A program made the translations under genes and the position numbers. Under the pieces are notes generated by a model. It did no database searches and was not told where the DNA came from. It saw only the letters and a list, made by a program, of their open reading frames with translations. A DNA stretch of 52,224 nucleotides, from the NCBI GenBank assembly GCA_944321715.1, contig CALUMJ010000012.1, positions 1 through 52,224 on the forward strand. The letters are read 5' to 3'. The number at the start of each line of letters is the position of its first letter. Positions within the stretch are counted from its first letter, which is position 1. Positions 16,838 through 25,347 of this stretch are shown piece by piece. Source of the stretch: an uncultured Muribaculaceae bacterium (GTDB taxonomy: Bacteria > Bacteroidota > Bacteroidia > Bacteroidales > Muribaculaceae).

Positions 16838-17821
16838 ATGAGAAAGGTTATTGCAATAGGCGAATCGGTATTCGACACGGTATTCAACAACGACAAACCC
16901 GTGTATAGCTTTGTGGGCGGACGCATAGCCAACGCTGCGGCATCGGCTGCAATGGCAGGGCTGCCTGTGCAAATGGTGAGCGAATGCTGCAACGACCACA
17001 TAGGCAACATTATCGTCAATTTCCTGCATAGACACAAGGTGGGCACTACATCGGTTGACCGCTTCACCGATGGCAGCACGGCTGCTTCCATGATTTTCTA
17101 CAATGGCAACTGCCGCAGGCTAATCAATTTCAAAAACTATCCCGACGACCGTTTCGACGTGGTGTGGCCACGCATCGACGAGGACGACGTGTTAATATTC
17201 GGCTCGTTCTATTCAATCGACACCGTAATGCGCGAGCAACTATATGAATTGCTTAAATATGCCCACGAGCGCAAAGCAATACTCATATACCTGATGGGCT
17301 GCCAGCACGGCATCAGCTGCCGCATTACCAAGGTCATGCCATGCATCCTTGAAAACCTTGAAATAGCCGACATCGTGATAGCCACGCAAGGCGACCTAAA
17401 CGACATATTCCCGGGCGAAACAGCCGACCAGGCCTACAAGAACCACATAGAATTCTATTGTGGCAACTTCTTGCACATCAACGACAACGGTCAACCATCA
17501 CACATAACGGTATATCACCGTGCTGGCACAAAGAGCCAGTTTGCAATCGGCAACGACAGCTACGAATTATTTGCCAGCAACAAACTCGGCTGGCAAGCCG
17601 GACTGACAAGCGGCATCGCATATTCATTGTTTACCAACGACATAATGCACAAGCAAGTGGACGATACCGCCGACCTCATGGACAACATAATATCGACAGC
17701 AATGGAATTTGCCGACAATGCCGCTGCCGACCCTCAAAAAAATTGCATAGATGATGACTTCGGCTGCAACAAGACGGCACAACTTGAACTCCATTTTGCC
17801 CAACAGCAAGAAAATATGTAG
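16838..17821 (+). CDS. PfkB/ribokinase-family protein with degenerate active site
   Basis: A 327-aa protein of the ribokinase fold. The N-terminal substrate motif is intact (GGRIANAAASAAMAG near 27-41). The C-terminal anion-hole and catalytic motif, normally DTxGAGDxF, reads NKLGWQAGL, so the catalytic Asp is lost. The central D-x-N-x-R type motif is also missing (YLMGCQHGISC). It is probably not an active kinase, or it is a divergent one. A kinase of this family next to the SIS isomerase is, to my knowledge, a usual pairing in Bacteroidales, so this looks like decay or change of role of a normal neighbour. It is translated within the same operon (5-bp gap before, 26-bp gap after). Confidence 0.8.
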   Translation: MRKVIAIGESVFDTVFNNDKPVYSFVGGRIANAAASAAMAGLPVQMVSECCNDHIGNIIVNFLHRHKVGTTSVDRFTDGSTAASMIFYNGNCRRLINFKNYPDDRFDVVWPRIDEDDVLIFGSFYSIDTVMREQLYELLKYAHERKAILIYLMGCQHGISCRITKVMPCILENLEIADIVIATQGDLNDIFPGETADQAYKNHIEFYCGNFLHINDNGQPSHITVYHRAGTKSQFAIGNDSYELFASNKLGWQAGLTSGIAYSLFTNDIMHKQVDDTADLMDNIISTAMEFADNAAADPQKNCIDDDFGCNKTAQLELHFAQQQENM

Positions 17822-17847
17822 AACTCACTCATAAACGACACCCCATC

Positions 17848-18810
17848 ATGAAGCAACTAAGCCCAAAGACATTTTTGCCCAAAATATACAACGAGCCACA
17901 ACGCAAGTCGCAAGAGAAATATGTGGAACTCAATTCACTGCTGCTCGACGCAAGAGTGCAGCAAGTGGCCACAATGCTCGACATGGGCAATAAAAACGAG
18001 GCACAAGGCATAATCGGCGAGATGACCGACGAGCTGCAACACATGGGCAAGAATGGAGGCTTGAAGTTGGCTTGGACGCAATTGGCCGCAATGTGGATTG
18101 CATCAGACAACGGCGACAGCAACGCAACCATCGAAATGGGAATTGCCACACTGCACTCGCTGCTCGATGCCGACGAACGCGGCAGCATCGAATACCTCTC
18201 GGTAGCGGCTGCCACCATCTACATGCTTGCCATCGCACACCTCAAAATGGGAGAGAGCAAAAAAGCCGAGAAAGAACTCGAAAAAGCTCAAAAGCTCTAT
18301 GAACGCCTTGCCAAGAAAGATGGCGACCGTTTCACCCCGGCATTGATGGGGGCGGTAGAAGCATCTACCGAGGTGTACAAATCAAAATTGAAAAAAATGA
18401 ACGTGCTCGCTCACTACCAAGTGGCCACAGAGCTGTACCAAGGGAAAGTGTCGGCAGGTGTGACCGATGCCATCAACAGCCTTGTTGACAGTATTTCGGC
18501 CGAGGGAGACATACACCTGAAAATGGGCAACTACCGCGATGCCGTGAAGTTCTACACCAAGGCTCTGAGATACCAAAAGCGCATCAGCGCATCAATGGGC
18601 ATCAAAGAGCTGCGCATATCCATCAACTTGGGCAACGCATTGCTCCAACTCAATAATCGCCGTGCCGCCGGCGAACAGTTGCTACACTCAATTTTGCCGC
18701 TTGCCGAGAGAATTGGCTCGGCCGCCGATGTCGAGGAAATCAACTCCTTGCTCACAAACGCCGACAAAGGCACTTTTGACATTGCAACTATATGGAAAAA
18801 ACTATTTTAA
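17848..18810 (+). CDS. Tetratricopeptide-repeat-like helical protein
   Basis: A 320-aa, almost entirely helical protein without signal peptide. TPR-like segments are visible near 115-165 (YLSVAAATIYMLAIAHLKMG ... KAEKELEKAQKLYERLAKKDG) and near 205-290 (AEGDIHLKMGNYRDAVKFYTKALRYQ; INLGNALLQLNNRRAAGEQL). TPR proteins act as scaffolds for protein partners; the partner is unknown. It sits between the PfkB-like gene and ribH with short gaps (26 and 13 bp), so it is probably co-transcribed with them. Confidence 0.75.
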   Translation: MKQLSPKTFLPKIYNEPQRKSQEKYVELNSLLLDARVQQVATMLDMGNKNEAQGIIGEMTDELQHMGKNGGLKLAWTQLAAMWIASDNGDSNATIEMGIATLHSLLDADERGSIEYLSVAAATIYMLAIAHLKMGESKKAEKELEKAQKLYERLAKKDGDRFTPALMGAVEASTEVYKSKLKKMNVLAHYQVATELYQGKVSAGVTDAINSLVDSISAEGDIHLKMGNYRDAVKFYTKALRYQKRISASMGIKELRISINLGNALLQLNNRRAAGEQLLHSILPLAERIGSAADVEEINSLLTNADKGTFDIATIWKKLF

Positions 18811-18823
18811 ACGCAACATATAA

Positions 18824-19309
18824 ATGGCAACAGAATTAAGAACCAACGATGGCAACGCGCCATTACCAAAAATAAACCAGCTGAAAGTGGCCATCGTGGC
18901 TGCCGAGTGGAACAGCAAAATCACCGACGCACTGCTGCAAGGGGCTGTAAATAAGTTGCTCGACGAAGGCTATCCCGCATCATGCGCCGACACCTACCGT
19001 GTGCCCGGCACAGTGGAACTGACATACGCTGCCGCAAGGCTCATTGGCACCGGCCGATATGGGGCGGTAATAGTGCTGGGCTGCGTAATCCGCGGCGACA
19101 CTTCGCACTTCGATTATGTGTGCCAGAGTGTCACCGAAGGTGTCACCACGCTTAACGCAACGGGCAATGTGCCGGTAATATTCGGCGTGCTGACCACCGA
19201 CAACGAGCAGCAAGCACTCGACCGCGCCGGAGGCCGACTGGGCAACAAAGGAGCCGAAGCTGCCGAATGCGCCATAAAGATGCTTCATTTCATTGAAACC
19301 TGCGGCTAA
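18824..19309 (+). CDS. ribH: 6,7-dimethyl-8-ribityllumazine synthase
   Basis: Penultimate step of riboflavin synthesis: it joins 5-amino-6-ribitylaminouracil with dihydroxybutanone phosphate, in a cytoplasmic capsid-like oligomer. The 161-aa protein has EWN (28-30) for substrate stacking, the RVPGTVELTYAA segment (59-70) and GCVIRGDTSHFDYVC with the catalytic His95. It is full length. It is the last gene of the operon starting at 16218. No FMN riboswitch is visible near it. Confidence 0.95.
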   Translation: MATELRTNDGNAPLPKINQLKVAIVAAEWNSKITDALLQGAVNKLLDEGYPASCADTYRVPGTVELTYAAARLIGTGRYGAVIVLGCVIRGDTSHFDYVCQSVTEGVTTLNATGNVPVIFGVLTTDNEQQALDRAGGRLGNKGAEAAECAIKMLHFIETCG

Positions 19310-19339
19310 CAACACTTGCCGCACACACGCATACAACAA

Positions 19340-19516
19340 GAGGGTGTATCAAAATGCAGATTTAAGCGATTTCGTAGGGACGCACGGCTCGTGCGTCCGT
19401 TAGCCTTTAAGCATATATTCCACTAACACACAACCGATTAGCCATATCTTCAGCACACGGACGCACGAGCCGTGCGTCCCTACGAAATTGGTGAACGCCT
19501 ATTTTGATACACCTTC
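19340..19516 (+). repeat. Palindromic MITE-like element, copy 2
   Basis: The ends are GGTGTATCAAAATGCAG (from 19343) and ATTTTGATACACC (19501-19513). It has the same two GGACGCACG/CGTGCGTCC hairpins and an internal core matching copy 4 in the same orientation. It lies between the convergent ribH and retropepsin genes. To its right, CAGTCATTC (19547-19555) and GAATGACTG (19603-19611) form a separate 9-bp inverted repeat. Confidence 0.8.
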
Positions 19517-19625
19517 CTATTGTATCGGCTTAAATTTGGCACAAAGCAGTCATTCGACAGTGAAATGCAGAATTCACTTAGCTTTTCAAACCAATTTTGG
19601 CTGAATGACTGATTATTAAACACTT

Positions 19626-20927
19626 TTACTCAAGAATCACAAAGCATTCATTGAAATTGATTGTCACCTTGTCAAATTGATTAACAAGTGCCATCCCGAT
19701 GTTGCCATCATAAGAATGATTATTTCCGAGCGTTACTGTGATATTGCGGAACATTACATTTTTACCGCCTATCATAAATGTCCATTCGGGTAGGAGCAAC
19801 ATATCTCGTTCTTCCACGACACCGATTCCTCCCGTGAGCCTCCTGACGCGCTTGCTTTTTGCATCGACCGCAGCTTTATTCTTTTCATAAAAGCCATCAT
19901 ACAGTGCCGCAAGACCGTTGCCAGTATCCAAGAGAAAATCGTATGCCTCTCCTCCGCTTTCGCCCCTTATTATCAGCGAACGGTTGTCTATGTACATATT
20001 GCTGCCACTTGCCGGCTTGACTGTAAACCGGGCTGGTATTACTATTTTGCCATCATGGGGAAATATTTGTATTTCGCCCAACAGAGCCATCAAGTCGACT
20101 CCTATGACAAAGTCAATATCAGCAATTTTGTTTAATGTCGTGTCCTGGTTGATTGTCACCGGTATGTTCCTCACCATGATGTCACCTACCTGCATACTAT
20201 CCAAGACACCCGCTTGCCCGTAAACCACTTCGCCACCACGTATCAGCAACGAGTCTGCAAGTATTCTCACACCAGCCTTTCGGGCAAATTCCTCCGACAT
20301 GAAAGTGGAACCCGCTCCAGTGTCGAATATCGCCTTATACTGCTTGCTATTCACCGTTACTGGCACATACATGGTTGTACCCCTCGGCACAGTGTCGTTT
20401 TCTATCTTCAGCACTATGCTGTCGTTGCTCATTGCTATCACCGCATCGCCTTTGGGAACATCTACGCTCATAGGCTGGCAGTCGCGAAAAATGTCGTAGA
20501 ACCTTATTGCTTCATCTACCAGAGAATAATCCATCGCCACGCCCTGCGCCACCAGTTGCGACTTAAAATCTTTCAACATATCGGCAGCCACGGCATAATC
20601 ACCCCTATTTGCCTCTGTGACAGATTTCACAAGCAGCATCGACGTGATATTATCAATCCCGAGCTCACTCTGATGATACTGCAACAACGAATCGACACAC
20701 TCTATCGTTTTATCCGGACGGTTAAAATAATAACCCAACAGAGCCTCAGACATTAGGCGGAGCATTGGAGTTTGCACGCTGTCTTTTATCGCCGGGAATT
20801 CCTTCTCCAGCGTGAACCAGTCGCCGCTGTTGAGCAACTCGCCCACTCGCATATCCGCCTTTTGCGCCATTGCGCCCATTGCTACGCAGAGCATAAGTGT
20901 GCAAAGCAGTTTTTTCAATCCCTTCAT
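19626..20927 (-). CDS. Exported retropepsin-like aspartic protease, two domains
   Basis: A 433-aa protein. The start is set at MKGLKKLLCTLMLCV (20927), which opens a signal peptide ending AMGAMAQ; a 14-codon upstream extension has no support. After a helical region (about 25-155) come two retropepsin-like domains, each with the active-site triplet: DTGAGSTF (Asp near 202) and DTGNGLAAL (Asp near 334). The gene-encoded tandem could fold as an intramolecular pseudo-dimer. It is probably periplasmic. The substrate is unknown; related Bacteroidetes proteins are annotated only as aspartyl protease family. Confidence 0.82.
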   Translation of the reverse strand: MKGLKKLLCTLMLCVAMGAMAQKADMRVGELLNSGDWFTLEKEFPAIKDSVQTPMLRLMSEALLGYYFNRPDKTIECVDSLLQYHQSELGIDNITSMLLVKSVTEANRGDYAVAADMLKDFKSQLVAQGVAMDYSLVDEAIRFYDIFRDCQPMSVDVPKGDAVIAMSNDSIVLKIENDTVPRGTTMYVPVTVNSKQYKAIFDTGAGSTFMSEEFARKAGVRILADSLLIRGGEVVYGQAGVLDSMQVGDIMVRNIPVTINQDTTLNKIADIDFVIGVDLMALLGEIQIFPHDGKIVIPARFTVKPASGSNMYIDNRSLIIRGESGGEAYDFLLDTGNGLAALYDGFYEKNKAAVDAKSKRVRRLTGGIGVVEERDMLLLPEWTFMIGGKNVMFRNITVTLGNNHSYDGNIGMALVNQFDKVTINFNECFVILE

Positions 20928-21020
20928 ATCTTCACAAATTATTGTTTTATTATGCAGTTCTATTATCACAAGGCAAAATTACATTTGCTGTACGATGAAG
21001 GCCACAATGTGCCGTAAACT

Positions 21021-21065
21021 GTGGAAGTGACGAGCCGACATGGTATGACGGCTCGTCACTTCCAC
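21021..21065. repeat. Perfect 17-bp inverted repeat (long hairpin)
   Basis: The arms 21021-21037 and 21049-21065 are perfectly complementary, with an 11-nt loop containing ATGGTATGA. It lies between the alkaline phosphatase stop (21147) and the retropepsin start (20927), both on the minus strand. It may act as a terminator, although no T-run follows. The loop and right arm share CATGGTATGACGGCTC with 69-84. Confidence 0.75.
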
Positions 21066-21146
21066 ACACAGCAATTGCTGATTGTTTCAATATCTAATCA
21101 TGGCCATACCTTTCATTTCGGCACAACCTATATTTGTCAGTGTTAC

Positions 21147-22538
21147 TCACTTGACAATACCTACTATACGGCGCATCTTTGCAGGAATGTCGATGTTGTT
21201 GTTGACATTGCCAAACATTTCGCTGCCGACCCCAACGGCAAACACAGGCACGAAGTCGCCCGCATGGCTCGTAGTCGTCCAGCCTATGCCTGTAATATGG
21301 TCGAGTATATCGAATACGGTTTCAATAAATTCGTTGTATGTGGTGTAAAGCGTTTCCACGTCGCTGCCACTATGCTCGATAAATGTGTCTTCAAACTTGT
21401 CGCGCAGTTCCTCGTCTTGCTCCTCGCTCACGGCGATAGGTCCATACAGCCCTAAGTTCTTGGTCAAGTAGCTTTTCATCTCGTCCCATTTGACCGCTTT
21501 ACCACTTTCAATCAATTCCTTGCAGTAAAGTTCAAACATTTCGATTGATATGCGCTGATAGTCCATATTTTTCAAATTCACCTCTTTAGGACCATCCTCT
21601 ACACCCATCTGCATTCCGCCTGTGTTGTGGTCGGCAGTTACAACGATGAGCGTTTCGTCGGGATGCTGCAAGTAGAAGTCGTATGCAATCTTAATCGCTT
21701 CGTTGAAATTAAGAATTTCCTTTACCACGGCACCGCCATCGTTGGCATGTGCCGCCCAGTCGATATTTCCGCCCTCAATCATCATGAAAAACTTGTCGGG
21801 CGAAACACGCTTCAAGTGGTCTAAGCAAGCCTGCGTGATATATGGCAGGTGCAAGTTGGCATCAATGCTATCGATGGTGTAGCCAAAGTGCATGATGCGC
21901 GGGTCATTGTTGAGCAGCACTATTTTGTCGTTGCCTTTTTGCTTTTCAAATGCCTCACGGCCTTCAACGACGGTGTAGCCATTCACTCGCAGCGAGTCAA
22001 CAAGCCCGGTGTCGTTGCCCTTGGCATCTTTCGTGCCTCGCAGCACCGAACCCACAAACATATCGTAATCGCTATGCGCCATGTCGAGCCCGATTTCGTA
22101 ATACATGCTACGTGACGGCACATGAGCATAGAACGCCCCCGGTGTGGCATCGTCGGGCTCCACCGATGTGCCGATTGCGATGCCATAACCGAGCTTCTTC
22201 AGCTCCGAAGCTATGCTGTAAACCGGCGTTTCATCGGGCAGCACACCCAGCATGTTGTTATTGGTTTTCGAGCCAGTCGATAGTGCAGTTCCTGCTGCGG
22301 CCGAATCGGTGATTTTGCTATTGGCCGAATAAGTCATGGCAAGCGACGACACTGGGAATTGCATCATAGTCAGCGGCTTGTCGTTGCCAAGCACAGTGCG
22401 GTTGTAAGTCTGTGCAGTCATCACATGACCCATTCCCATGCCATCACCTATGAAATAAAAAATATACTTCGGTGCCTGCGCCCACGCACCTACCACCACG
22501 GCCAAGCAGGCCAACAAAGAAAGAAATCTTGAAAACAT
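21147..22538 (-). CDS. Alkaline phosphatase, exported
   Basis: A 463-aa PhoA-superfamily phosphomonoesterase, probably periplasmic. The signal peptide ends near GAWAQ (residue 21). The metal and catalytic sites are visible: GDGMG with Asp32, the nucleophile in TDSAAAGT (Ser79), MIEGGNIDWAAHAND, VTADHNTGG and the C-terminal HAGDFVPVFAVG. It releases inorganic phosphate from phosphate esters. It has full length and all key residues. The regulation is not readable; I see no clear Pho box. Confidence 0.92.
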   Translation of the reverse strand: MFSRFLSLLACLAVVVGAWAQAPKYIFYFIGDGMGMGHVMTAQTYNRTVLGNDKPLTMMQFPVSSLAMTYSANSKITDSAAAGTALSTGSKTNNNMLGVLPDETPVYSIASELKKLGYGIAIGTSVEPDDATPGAFYAHVPSRSMYYEIGLDMAHSDYDMFVGSVLRGTKDAKGNDTGLVDSLRVNGYTVVEGREAFEKQKGNDKIVLLNNDPRIMHFGYTIDSIDANLHLPYITQACLDHLKRVSPDKFFMMIEGGNIDWAAHANDGGAVVKEILNFNEAIKIAYDFYLQHPDETLIVVTADHNTGGMQMGVEDGPKEVNLKNMDYQRISIEMFELYCKELIESGKAVKWDEMKSYLTKNLGLYGPIAVSEEQDEELRDKFEDTFIEHSGSDVETLYTTYNEFIETVFDILDHITGIGWTTTSHAGDFVPVFAVGVGSEMFGNVNNNIDIPAKMRRIVGIVK

Positions 22539-22561
22539 AAAAACAAATCATTTTAATTAAC

Positions 22562-22680
22562 AATGGACAATTGACATTTATTGCCCGTCACATATTGTCA
22601 TTGACCATAATCCATTATCCATTGTCAGTTGTCAGTTATTAATTATTATCAGTATTTCGATTGTCAATTGTCAAAAGTTG
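22562..22680. repeat. Low-complexity CAATTGTC/CATTGTC-type intergenic repeat
   Basis: Variants of CAATTGACA and CATTATCCATTGTCAG follow one another across the alkaline phosphatase-GH3 gap. The repeat continues into the 3' end of the GH3 gene, whose last residues (TIDNRNTDNN) are encoded by it. Confidence 0.55.
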
Positions 22681-24174
22681 CTCCATCAGTGTCCGGTCGT
22701 TGCTCAATCGCGGCACTTTGCGCTGTCCGCCACGCTTGCCCGTGCTGGCAAGCCATCGGTCAAACAATCCCTGCCGTGCTACAGTCACCTCGGGGCCGTC
22801 AAGGAATATGCCTTTATAACGCTTGGCTTCATAGTCGCTGTTCAGCTCTTTCAAGTGTGCGTCAAGCCGTTCGGCAAAAAGCTGCAAGTCGGTCGGCGGC
22901 GTGGAAAATTCCACAAGCCACTGATGATGGCCGTGCTTCCCCTCGGCGGCATACACCGGCGCGGCTGTGTAATCGACCACTTCGGCATGGGTGTCGCTGC
23001 AAGCCCGCTTTATGGCCTCATCGGCATTATGCACCATCAATTCCTCGCCAAACGCATTTATGAAATGGCGAGTGCGCCCGGCAATGGTGATTTTCACAGG
23101 AGCCGTTTGCTCCACAGTCACCGTGTCGCCTATCTTGTATCGCCACAAACCGTTGTTGGCTGTGATGACAAGTGCGTAAGTTCTGCCTTTTTCCACTTCC
23201 CACAGAGGCAAAACACGTGGATTGTCGCTATCGGCATCTTCAATGGGGATAAATTCATAAAACACACCCACATCGAGAAGCAGCAGCATGGCGCGGCTCT
23301 CCCACGACGATTGCACGGCAAAAAATCCCTCCGAGGCATTGTAGGTTTCCAGAAAGTGCATCTGCGACATGTCGCAAAGCCGCACATACTTGTCGCGGTA
23401 AGGCTCGAAACTTATGCCCCCATGAAAGAAAACTTCGAGATGCGGCCACACCTCGTGTATGCACTTTGCCCCCTTGCGCCGCAACACTTCCTCAATCACA
23501 GTCAAGAACCACGACGGCACCCCCGAAATGTTGGTGACATCCTCGTCGATGCTGCTCTCGACCAACGCCGGCAATTTCTGTTCCCAATCTTCCATGAGAG
23601 CCACCTGCTTCGACGGTATGCGCACTATATTGGCAATGGGATTGATATTGTCTATCAATGTCGCCGACAAGTCGCCCACTCGCACTCCAGGTTTCAACTG
23701 TTTAAGTCCGTTGGCAAAGCTGCCGCCTAAGATAAAACTCTTGCCGGCAAATATGCGGCTCGCAGGGTTAAGGTTCAGGTAGTGTGCCACCACGTCGAAA
23801 CCGCCTTGATAGTGGCATAGCCGCAACGAATCGGCCGTGATGGGAATATATTTGCTCTTGCCGTCGCTTGTTCCCGACGATTGGGCAAAATGCGTTGTCA
23901 CCCCACGCCAAAGCACATTCTTCTCTCCAGCCACCATGCGCATGATGGCCGGCTTGAGGTCTTCATAGCTGTGAAGCGGCACACGCTCACGAAACTGGTC
24001 GTATGTGAGGCTGTCGATAAACTTGTATTTCTGCCCTATTTCGGTGAAGCTTGCCTGGCCGATGAGCGAATACAACTGCTCACGCTGCACCACGTCGCCA
24101 TAATCGATAAATCGCAGCGACTTGCGTATGCGGCTTTCAAACAGCGGCCTGACCAAAGGCGTGAAATTAAACAT
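22639..24174 (-). CDS. GH3 auxin-responsive promoter family protein (acyl-adenylating enzyme)
   Basis: A 511-aa member of the ANL/GH3 adenylate-forming family. GH3 enzymes in plants couple amino acids to acyl hormones; the bacterial role is not settled. The ATP-binding TTHFAQSSGTSDGKSKYIP segment (near 92-110), YNASEGFFA (near 281-289) and the YKIGD and GRTRHFINAFGEELM motifs in the C-terminal part are typical. No signal peptide. The last residues lie in a low-complexity repeat, suggesting an altered C-terminus. The -7 element at 24200-24207 probably drives it. Confidence 0.85.
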   Translation of the reverse strand: MFNFTPLVRPLFESRIRKSLRFIDYGDVVQREQLYSLIGQASFTEIGQKYKFIDSLTYDQFRERVPLHSYEDLKPAIMRMVAGEKNVLWRGVTTHFAQSSGTSDGKSKYIPITADSLRLCHYQGGFDVVAHYLNLNPASRIFAGKSFILGGSFANGLKQLKPGVRVGDLSATLIDNINPIANIVRIPSKQVALMEDWEQKLPALVESSIDEDVTNISGVPSWFLTVIEEVLRRKGAKCIHEVWPHLEVFFHGGISFEPYRDKYVRLCDMSQMHFLETYNASEGFFAVQSSWESRAMLLLLDVGVFYEFIPIEDADSDNPRVLPLWEVEKGRTYALVITANNGLWRYKIGDTVTVEQTAPVKITIAGRTRHFINAFGEELMVHNADEAIKRACSDTHAEVVDYTAAPVYAAEGKHGHHQWLVEFSTPPTDLQLFAERLDAHLKELNSDYEAKRYKGIFLDGPEVTVARQGLFDRWLASTGKRGGQRKVPRLSNDRTLMEQLLTIDNRNTDNN

Positions 24175-24199
24175 CGCTTGTTAAGAATTTTGTGCATAG

Positions 24200-24207
24200 C
24201 AAAGTTA
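24200..24207 (-). promoter_or_regulatory. -7 element of the GH3 gene
   Basis: The minus strand reads TAACTTTG 26 bp before the GH3 start. The -33 element is unclear. Confidence 0.4.
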
Positions 24208-24301
24208 CGCCATTTTATCCACAATGCTCGTAACAAACAAGTAATATTTTACCGTCCTATAAACCTGTTTATTTTTCAATTGTGTTAATACTACTTGCCG
24301 G

Positions 24302-24333
24302 GTTGTATAATTTATGTGAAATTGTTACTTTTG
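24302..24333 (+). promoter_or_regulatory. Promoter of the glycosyltransferase operon
   Basis: GTTG (24302-24305), a 20-nt spacer and TACTTTTG (24326-24333) give one mismatch to the consensus. The transcript would carry the palindromic element 24350-24518 in its leader before the first gene at 24563. Confidence 0.5.
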
Positions 24334-24349
24334 CATTTTACATGTGGCG

Positions 24350-24518
24350 GGTGGTGTATCTGAATGCTCCTTTAGCTACGTCGTAGGGACGCACGGCTCG
24401 TGCGTCCATGTGCCGCAAGGCACTACTAACAGGCTGCGTGTGAATGGAATATACGCCTATCGGTGCAGCGGACGCACGAGCCGTGCGTCCCTACAAAATC
24501 ACACTTCGATACACCATC
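24350..24518 (-). repeat. Palindromic MITE-like element, copy 3
   Basis: The ends are GGTGTATC (24353-24360) and GATACACC (24508-24515), more diverged than in copies 1, 2 and 4. The GGACGCACG/CGTGCGTCC hairpins are intact and the core matches copy 4 in the reverse orientation. It lies between the divergent GH3 and GT2 genes, downstream of the likely GT2 promoter. Confidence 0.75.
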
Positions 24519-24562
24519 CGCCGCTGTGGGAGTAGTGTTGCTAATCATTCTTTATTTAAAAA

Positions 24563-25342
24563 ATGGCGAAAATTTCAGCAACAATCATTACCAATAACGA
24601 TGCCGCTACCATAGGCCGGTGCTTGGAATCGGTAACCACGGTCGCCGACGAGATTGTTGTCGTTGACGCATTCTCCACCGACGGCACAGTGGATGTGTGC
24701 AAACGATATGGTTGCAAAGTGAGGCAACGGCGGTTTGACGGCTACGGAGCGCAGAAGCAATATGCCGTGTCGCTTGCATCGAACAGCTATGTGCTATCGG
24801 TCGATGCCGACGAATTTTTGGACACCGATTTGCAACAGTCGATAATACAGCTGAAAACGCAAGGGTTCGAGCATCGCATTTACAGCCTGTCGAGGCTCAA
24901 CTTCTTCGGCCGGCGGGCAATAAAGCACAGTGGCTGGTGGCCCGATGCACAAACGCGCCTTTTCGACCGCCGATATGCCAGTTGGGATTTGCGCGACGTA
25001 CACGAGCGTGTCACTTTCCCCTCAACGTTGTGGCCAGCACCAGTGAAAGGCCTATTGATGCACAACCGTTGCACCTCGGCAGCCCAACACCGCCGTAAAG
25101 AAACCAATTATGCCATACTCGAAGCCCGCACACTTGCTGCCCGGGAAAGGAAACTTTCGCCAATAGTGGCTTATGCCCGTGCTGCCGCCACATTCATGCG
25201 CATATATGTTTTCCGCCTTGGATTCCTCGATGGAGCCGAGGGACGGGAGATTGCCAGCACGGCTGCCGCCATGCAACTTGTAACCTACCGAATGGCAAAA
25301 AAGGCAAAAACAAGAACCCAACCAACAGGAAAAAACAATTAA
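24563..25342 (+). CDS. Glycosyltransferase family 2, WaaE-like
   Basis: A 259-aa inverting GT-A glycosyltransferase. The nucleotide-sugar fold starts at ISATIITNNDAATIGRCLESV. The DXD-type metal motif is in LSVDADEFLD (near 74-83). It ends with a helical tail. Sequence layout is close to the WaaE/KdtX group, which adds a sugar to the lipopolysaccharide inner core. Together with the next two genes (GT4 and a Kdo-kinase-like protein), 5 bp and then 4 bp of overlap apart, it suggests synthesis of lipid A-core or another surface glycan. The precise sugar cannot be told. Confidence 0.85.
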   Translation: MAKISATIITNNDAATIGRCLESVTTVADEIVVVDAFSTDGTVDVCKRYGCKVRQRRFDGYGAQKQYAVSLASNSYVLSVDADEFLDTDLQQSIIQLKTQGFEHRIYSLSRLNFFGRRAIKHSGWWPDAQTRLFDRRYASWDLRDVHERVTFPSTLWPAPVKGLLMHNRCTSAAQHRRKETNYAILEARTLAARERKLSPIVAYARAAATFMRIYVFRLGFLDGAEGREIASTAAAMQLVTYRMAKKAKTRTQPTGKNN

Positions 25343-25347
25343 AAACA

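Noticed and set aside
18800-18830. An FMN riboswitch before ribH
   Set aside because: The gap to the preceding gene is only 13 bp and no conserved riboswitch sequence is visible.
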